A stretch of 17,861 nt of DNA from Burkholderiaceae bacterium (GTDB lineage Bacteria; Pseudomonadota; Gammaproteobacteria; Burkholderiales; Burkholderiaceae_E), in the NCBI GenBank assembly GCA_019428955.1, contig JAHYJF010000037.1, forward strand, positions 1 to 17,861. The letters are read 5' to 3'. Of the stretch, positions 13,900 through 17,861 are shown piece after piece. How positions within the stretch are numbered: position 1 is the stretch's first letter; the number at the start of each line of letters is the position of its first letter. The notes under the pieces are model-generated. The model was given only the letters and a program-made list of their open reading frames with translations. It made no database searches and had not been told where the DNA came from. The position numbers and the translations under genes were made by a program.

Positions 13900-14385
13900 A
13901 TGGCCAAAATCGAGGCAAGACTTCTTACTCTCGGGCTTACCCTGCCGCCACAACTCCAGCCGCCCCCGGGGGTGCTCCTGCCCTTCCAGTTCGTGAGGAT
14001 TGTCGGCACTCGGGCGCTGGTTTCCGGCCACGGGCCGCAGAATCCCGACGGCTCGATCGCGCACCCCCTGGGCAAGGTCGGGCGCGAAGTGTCGGTGGCG
14101 CATGGTTATGACGCCGCGCGCCTTACCGCGCTCTCGATCCTCGGCAGCCTCCAGCGTGCGCTGGGCGATCTCGACCGAATCTGCGCCTGGACACGGGTCT
14201 TCGGGATGGTCAATTCCGCGCCCGGCTTCAATCGCCAGCCGAGCGTGATCAACGGGTTCTCGGACCTGATCCTCGAACTCTTCGGCCCCGAGGTTGGCGC
14301 CCATACCCGCAGTGCCGTGGGTCTCGCGGAACTGCCGTTCGACATTCCGGTGGAAATCGAGGCCGAGGTCGAGATCCGGAGCTGA
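13900..14385 (+). CDS. RidA (YjgF/YER057c/UK114) family protein
   Basis: The 161-residue protein belongs to the longer, YjgF-like branch of the RidA family. Visible features are LVSGHGPQNPDGS (about 40-52), HGYDAARLTALSILGSLQ (about 68-85) and the C-terminal HTRSAVGLAELPFDIPVEIE (135-154), where Arg137 corresponds to the conserved substrate-carboxylate arginine. RidA proteins form trimers that hydrolyse reactive enamines/imines; specialised members deaminate aminomuconate-type intermediates. A 98-base gap precedes it, ending in a strong Shine-Dalgarno (GGAGGGG). It sits between two cupin genes. The exact substrate is unknown. Confidence 0.85.
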   Translation: MAKIEARLLTLGLTLPPQLQPPPGVLLPFQFVRIVGTRALVSGHGPQNPDGSIAHPLGKVGREVSVAHGYDAARLTALSILGSLQRALGDLDRICAWTRVFGMVNSAPGFNRQPSVINGFSDLILELFGPEVGAHTRSAVGLAELPFDIPVEIEAEVEIRS

Positions 14386-14400
14386 TCAAGGAGCGCGGCA

Positions 14401-14994
14401 ATGAGCGAGCGTGACGCGAAGATGGTGCGGCGGGTTACGACCGGACACAATTGCGCTGGCAAGGCGGTGGTCATCAGCGATAGCGTGGTCGCCGGCGACA
14501 CCGTGGCCTTGCTGCCGGGAGCCGACTTTCACCAGCTCTGGGGCGCGGATGTTCCCCCACGCTTCCCTGATGATGGCGCGCGACCAGCTGCGCCCCGCTA
14601 CTTCCCGCCGCTCGGCGGCTTTCGCTTCATGATGTTCACCGTTGCGCCCCACGAGCAGGCCAAGGCACAGGCGCAGCAGGCATCCGGGAATCGGGACGCG
14701 ATGCGCCGCGAGATCCGCGAGAAGCTGCCCGGACTGGCCGAGCACATGGAGCGCAGCCACCCGGGAATGCACACCACCGACACCATCGATTTCGAATACA
14801 TCATCTCGGGCGAAGTATGGCTGGAGCTCGACGACGGGGTGACGGTTCATCTGCGCGCCGGCGACACCGTGGTGCAGAACGGCACCCGGCATGCCTGGCG
14901 CAACTTCGGCTCGGAACCGTGCCGCATTGTGGTGTTCATGCTCGGCGTGTCGCGCGACCCGTCGGGCCTCGAGATCGCACAGCGCGCAGGCTGA
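14401..14994 (+). CDS. Cupin domain-containing protein
   Basis: In this 197-residue protein the conserved cupin barrel lies in the C-terminal half (about 120-185). Motif 1 is approximated by HTTDTIDFEYIISGEVWLEL and motif 2 by RAGDTVVQNGTRHAWRN. The motif-1 HxH pair is not standard (H followed by D and E), so metal binding may differ. The N-terminal part (about 1-110) is strand-rich and includes a charged helix around QAKAQAQQASGNRDAMRREI. ATG 14401 follows AAGGAG and starts 15 bases after the RidA gene. Cupins of this type occur in small-molecule catabolism or as sensors; no specific activity is evident. Confidence 0.85.
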   Translation: MSERDAKMVRRVTTGHNCAGKAVVISDSVVAGDTVALLPGADFHQLWGADVPPRFPDDGARPAAPRYFPPLGGFRFMMFTVAPHEQAKAQAQQASGNRDAMRREIREKLPGLAEHMERSHPGMHTTDTIDFEYIISGEVWLELDDGVTVHLRAGDTVVQNGTRHAWRNFGSEPCRIVVFMLGVSRDPSGLEIAQRAG

Positions 14995-15050
14995 TTGCCA
15001 ACAGCGCGTCCCTGGCATGGCCAGTGGCGCTTGCGGGGAGGAGCGGGAAA

Positions 15051-15884
15051 ATGCCGATGCTCAATGTCAATGGCGCGACGATCCACTACGAGGAGCAAGG
15101 CGCCGGCCCCGAGACCATCGTCTTCGTTCACGGGCTCCTCTGGAGTGGCCGGATGTTCGACGATCAGGTGCGGGCGCTGCGGGATCGATATCGCTGCATC
15201 ACTTACGACCTGCGTGGCCAGGGCCTGAGCGAAGTCACCGCGTCAGGCTACGACATCGAGACGCTCACGGCCGATGCGGTGGCTCTCATCAAGGCGCTCG
15301 AATGCGCTCCCTGCCACTTCCTCGGATTGTCGATGGGAGGATTCATCGGCCAGCGCCTGGCAATCCAGCACCCCGAGTTGCTCAAGTCGCTGATGCTGCT
15401 CGAAACTTCCGCCGATCCGGAAGCCGAGGACTCGCGCGGCCGCTACCGCCTGCTGGGCTTTATTGCACGGTGGTTTGGTTTGCGGGTAGTTGCCGACAAG
15501 GTGATGCCGATAATGTTCGGCAGCAAGTTTCTGACCGATCCGGCGCGTGCGCACGAGCGCGAGCTCTGGCGGCAGCGCATGATCGCCAATCATCGGGTCG
15601 GCATCACCCGCGCGGTCCAGGGCGTCATCGACCGGGCCGGGGTCTACGAGCAACTCGATCGCATCGCCATTCCGACGCTGATCGTTGTTGGCGACCAGGA
15701 CGTTGCCACCGAGCCGGAGAAGGCCGAGCGCATGCACGCGCGCATCCGCGGCTCGCAGTTGGTGGTGATCCCGGGCGCAGGCCACACCTCGACGGCGGAG
15801 GAGCCGGAAGCCGTCAATGACGCGCTGCAGAAGTTTCTCGCCGCGCCTCCTCGGCCCGGGAGCGACACTGAATCGGGGGCGTGA
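15051..15884 (+). CDS. Alpha/beta hydrolase fold protein
   Basis: From ATG 15051 (preceded by GGGGAGGAG) the protein is 277 residues, typical of the family. FVHGLLWSGRMFDDQ (about 25-39) is the oxyanion-hole HG region, GLSMGG holds the nucleophile Ser94, VVGDQDVATEP the acid Asp, and GAGHTSTAEEP the catalytic His. The arrangement matches hydrolases of meta-cleavage products, lactones, esters or epoxides; sequence alone does not choose among these. Longer in-frame starts within the upstream cupin gene lack a ribosome-binding site. It lies between a cupin gene and the trmO-like gene, 1 base before the latter. Confidence 0.9.
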   Translation: MPMLNVNGATIHYEEQGAGPETIVFVHGLLWSGRMFDDQVRALRDRYRCITYDLRGQGLSEVTASGYDIETLTADAVALIKALECAPCHFLGLSMGGFIGQRLAIQHPELLKSLMLLETSADPEAEDSRGRYRLLGFIARWFGLRVVADKVMPIMFGSKFLTDPARAHERELWRQRMIANHRVGITRAVQGVIDRAGVYEQLDRIAIPTLIVVGDQDVATEPEKAERMHARIRGSQLVVIPGAGHTSTAEEPEAVNDALQKFLAAPPRPGSDTESGA

Positions 15885-15885
15885 C

Positions 15886-16353
15886 ATGATCGAACAAGTC
15901 CGCGCGATCGGCTTTGTCGCCGCGCCGCGCCCTCATGCCGAGGACGACTACTGGGGCGGCGAGGAAGCGAGCATTGCTCTAAGCGCCGATTTCGGCGCCG
16001 AGGCGCTCCAGGGGCTCGCCGAGTTCTCGCACGTGGAAATCATCTTCCTGTTCCACGAGGTCGAGCCGGCGAAGATCGTCACCGGTGCACGGCACCCGCG
16101 CAACAACCCGGGCTGGCCCACGGTCGGGATCTTCGCGCAGCGCGGCAAAAACCGCCCCAACCGCATCGGCAGCACCATTTGCCGGTTGCTGCGAATCGAA
16201 GGAACGCGGCTTTACGTGACCGAACTCGACGCCATCGATGCGACTCCGGTGCTCGACATCAAGCCGGTGATGAGTGAATTCCTGCCGCGCCAGGAGGTCA
16301 GGCAACCGCAGTGGTCGCACGAACTGATGATGCAGTACTGGGCCAGGCGCTGA
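15886..16353 (+). CDS. trmO: TrmO-like tRNA (t6A37) N6-methyltransferase family protein
   Basis: This 155-residue protein has the TsaA/TrmO (VirR-like) fold. GARHPRNNPGWPTVGIFAQR (68-87), NRPNRIGSTICRLL (89-102) and LDAIDATPVLDIKP (114-127) are the hallmark segments. E. coli TrmO methylates the threonylcarbamoyl group of t6A37 in tRNA(Thr) using S-adenosylmethionine. This is the short form without a C-terminal domain, and short forms may modify other substrates, so the reaction is inferred from the family. ATG 15886 is one base after the hydrolase stop, with GGGGGC upstream. It closes the plus-strand cluster. Confidence 0.82.
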   Translation: MIEQVRAIGFVAAPRPHAEDDYWGGEEASIALSADFGAEALQGLAEFSHVEIIFLFHEVEPAKIVTGARHPRNNPGWPTVGIFAQRGKNRPNRIGSTICRLLRIEGTRLYVTELDAIDATPVLDIKPVMSEFLPRQEVRQPQWSHELMMQYWARR

Positions 16354-16373
16354 AGCGATTGCGCGCTGCCCCG

Positions 16374-16534
16374 CGGCTAGGCGGCTCGCTGGCGCTGGAA
16401 CGCGCGCACCCCGAGCACGACCCCCGCAACGAGCATCGCCACCCCAGCCAGGACGCGAGCAGCCCCAGCGCCACCATCGCGGTGACGAAGGCTGCCGGTC
16501 GCGGAGCGGGGCGCCGCGATGTCGCGCGCGGCGC
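16374..16534 (-). pseudogene. Remnant reading frames: CoA-transferase tail and a membrane-protein end
   Basis: Read on the minus strand just past the CoA-transferase stop, the next frame continues LSAARDIAAPRSATG, which looks like the lost C-terminal tail of that enzyme. Further on, two frames share a hydrophobic segment: FVTAMVALGLLASWLG in one, then VLAGVAMLVAGVVLGVRAFQ in the other, ending at a stop at 16377-16379. A single small indel would join them into one membrane helix pair. No start codon or ribosome-binding site accompanies it, so I treat it as decayed coding DNA rather than a gene. Confidence 0.4.
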
Positions 16535-17563
16535 TCAGTGGGGAAAGCTGATCGTCGCGCCGGGCTGCGCGAACGGGTGGTCGCGGAACAGCCCGTTGGC
16601 ACGGTTGTGCGGGTGGCGCGCGGCCTCCGCGAAGTCGAGCACCGGGCTCAGGCAACAGTCGCGGCTGGCCGCGCGCTCAGCCCAGTCGTCGCGGGTGCGT
16701 TCGGCGATCCGCGCCGCAATCCGCTCGGTCGTCGCGGCCCAGCTCGAGGGGTCGTACTGGCGGTGAGGATTGAGCTCCGCCGAGAGTTCGAGCACGTCGA
16801 GCAGCTCGGCGTAGAACTTGGGTTCGATCGCGCCCAACGCCACGAAACGCTCATCGGCACAGCGGTAGATGCGATAGAACGGAGCTGCGCCGTCGAGCAG
16901 GTTGCTGGTGCGGCACAGGTTCCACAATCCGCCCGCGATCATCCCGTAGAACATCGGCGTGAGCCCGACCGTGCCCGCCAGGATGCTGGTCTCGGCGATT
17001 CCGCCGGCGCCGCTGATCGAGCGCGCCACCAGTCTGGAGAGCACACCGAGCAGCAGGTGCATGGCGCCACCGCCGAAATCGCCGATCAGGTTGAGCGGCA
17101 CCTCCGGGGCGTCGCGAGAACCGATCGCGTGCAGCACTCCGGCGAGCGCGAGGTAGTTGATGTCGTGGCCGGCGCGCGCCGCCAACGGCCCGGCACTGCC
17201 CCAGCCGCTCAAGCGCCCGATCACCAGCCGCGGGCAGCTTGTCAGCAGTTCCGCCGGGGCGAGCCCGAGGCGCTCCAGCACCCCGGGACGAAAGCCCTCG
17301 ATCAGCACATCGGCGTCGGCCAGCAGGGACATCAGTTGCGCGCGCCCGGCCGGGTCCTTAAGGTCGATAAACTGCGCAGCCTTGTCGGCATTGAGCAGGT
17401 CGTGTTCGGGGCGCATCGCCACACCCAAGCCGGGATCGTTAGGCGGGCTGATGCGGGTGACGCTGGCACCAAGCTGGCGCAGCACCATGCCGGCAAATGG
17501 CACCGGCCCGATGGCATGGAGTTCGATGACTTTGAGGCCGGTGAGGGGTGGCGGTGCTGACAT
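16535..17563 (-). CDS. CaiB/BaiF family CoA-transferase (alpha-methylacyl-CoA racemase-like), C-terminus clipped
   Basis: This 342-residue family III CoA-transferase fold protein starts LTGLKVIELHAIGPVPFAG and contains FIDLKDPAGRAQL, ADVLIEGFRPGVLERLG (about 85-101), AGHDINYLALAG with His133 and LIGDFGGGAMHL with Asp162. The His and Asp align with the catalytic pair of alpha-methylacyl-CoA racemases, so epimerisation of 2-methylacyl-CoA is as likely as CoA transfer. The C-terminus ends abruptly at ATISFPH, and the expected tail continues in the next frame, pointing to a short deletion near 16538. Such tails are peripheral, so activity may survive. A -10-like TATCAT lies 28 bases upstream. Confidence 0.88.
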   Translation of the reverse strand: MSAPPPLTGLKVIELHAIGPVPFAGMVLRQLGASVTRISPPNDPGLGVAMRPEHDLLNADKAAQFIDLKDPAGRAQLMSLLADADVLIEGFRPGVLERLGLAPAELLTSCPRLVIGRLSGWGSAGPLAARAGHDINYLALAGVLHAIGSRDAPEVPLNLIGDFGGGAMHLLLGVLSRLVARSISGAGGIAETSILAGTVGLTPMFYGMIAGGLWNLCRTSNLLDGAAPFYRIYRCADERFVALGAIEPKFYAELLDVLELSAELNPHRQYDPSSWAATTERIAARIAERTRDDWAERAASRDCCLSPVLDFAEAARHPHNRANGLFRDHPFAQPGATISFPH

Positions 17564-17590
17564 GATCGGGCTCGCTTTGAGGTGGCCGTG

Positions 17591-17596
17591 ATGATA
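17591..17596 (-). promoter_or_regulatory. Candidate -10 element for the CaiB-type gene
   Basis: Read on the minus strand, TATCAT (complement of 17591-17596) is a five-of-six match to the sigma-70 -10 hexamer and is the only AT-rich patch in the gap between yceH and the CaiB-type gene. It would start transcription about 20 bases before ATG 17563. The region where a -35 should lie is GC-rich with no match, so this is tentative. Confidence 0.3.
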
Positions 17597-17635
17597 TCCC
17601 GGCGCGCGCGGTGGCGCGTGGTCGGGTCCTTGCGC

Positions 17636-17861
17636 TCAGTTCTCGTCGCGCGCCGCGGTAAGCGCCGCGATCGACGTCTGCAACTGTTCGACCACTTCTT
17701 CCAATCTGGCTAGTCGGGCAGCTAGTGTCTCCACGGCGAGCGTCTGCGAGCTTGAGGCGTCATCTTCGCCGGCCCGGTGTGCCGGAGCAAGAACCGCTGG
17801 TTCCGGCACCACCGGCCCGCCGAGCAGGTGGACCCAGCGCGCTTCGCGCTCACCGGGCTGG
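17636..17861 (-). CDS. yceH: YceH family (DUF480) protein, C-terminal part cut by window edge
   Basis: An open minus-strand frame enters from the right edge and ends at TGA (complement of 17636-17638). It begins QPGEREARWVHLLGGPVV, the characteristic RPGQREARWAHLL element of YceH winged-helix proteins. It finishes with a coiled-coil-like helix (LAARLARLEEVVEQLQTS) as in other family members. The N-terminal winged-helix domains lie outside the window. YceH is a conserved proteobacterial protein of poorly defined function. The 72 bases to the CaiB-type gene contain GC-rich partial palindromes but no clear terminator. Confidence 0.8.
   Translation of the reverse strand, partial: QPGEREARWVHLLGGPVVPEPAVLAPAHRAGEDDASSSQTLAVETLAARLARLEEVVEQLQTSIAALTAARDEN

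Noticed and set aside
16538..17560. Plus-strand ORF of 340 codons opposite the CaiB-type gene
   Set aside because: The CaiB/BaiF motifs are on the minus strand; this frame is a compositional shadow.
1..17861. Search for tRNA/rRNA genes, CRISPR repeats, insertion sequences, integrases, toxin-antitoxin pairs or defence genes
   Set aside because: None could be recognised by reading; all well-supported ORFs belong to metabolic, transport or conserved unknown families.

Overview
The window is 17.9 kb of GC-rich, gene-dense bacterial chromosome. The marker families (DUF1840, YceH/DUF480, cysteine-rich CWC, a DHCW-type cupin, RssA-like patatin, TspO) and strong GC bias at third codon positions suggest a proteobacterium, most likely beta- or gammaproteobacterial. 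That placement is an inference from gene content. I saw no rRNA, tRNA, CRISPR array, transposase or phage gene.

Layout. 1-874 (+): the tail of a CWC zinc-ribbon-like protein overlapping a glutathione S-transferase. 923-3205 (-): a three-gene unit of DUF1840 protein, an unrecognised 104-residue protein and a fused acyl-CoA:acetate/3-ketoacid CoA-transferase, whose GTG start lies inside a perfect inverted repeat. 3381-5367 (+): an MFS transporter, a DUF2721 membrane protein and a small one-helix protein. 5368-5751: decayed coding DNA (a PhzF-family remnant and the N-terminus of another conserved protein). 5752-8548 (+): a tight run of LysE-type exporter, membrane-anchored unknown, DUF4359-like protein, a shortened lipoprotein, TspO and a GNAT acetyltransferase. 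8620-9474 (+): a beta-hydroxyacid dehydrogenase-family enzyme. 9514-10412 (+): a broken alanyl-tRNA editing gene, an internally deleted DUF488 gene and a doubtful 41-codon ORF. 10428-11508 (+): a YdhR-like protein and a TauE/SafE permease. 11578-16353 (+): RssA-like patatin, ketopantoate reductase-family enzyme, DHCW-type cupin, RidA-family protein, second cupin, alpha/beta hydrolase and TrmO-like tRNA methyltransferase, closely packed and probably partly co-transcribed. 16374-17861 (-): a membrane-protein remnant, a CaiB/BaiF CoA-transferase with a clipped C-terminus, and the C-terminus of YceH.

The most unusual property is a concentration of internally deleted genes between about 5.4 and 10.3 kb. 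PhzF, a DUF4440-type lipoprotein, AlaX and DUF488 each keep recognisable N- and C-terminal parts but lack the middle, while the genes between them look intact. This could be deletion-driven gene erosion, stable miniaturised proteins, or an assembly problem; read coverage and comparison with relatives would separate these. The second item of interest is the 12.5-16.4 kb group of small-molecule enzymes, which looks like an uncharacterised metabolic unit but for which no substrate can be named from sequence alone.
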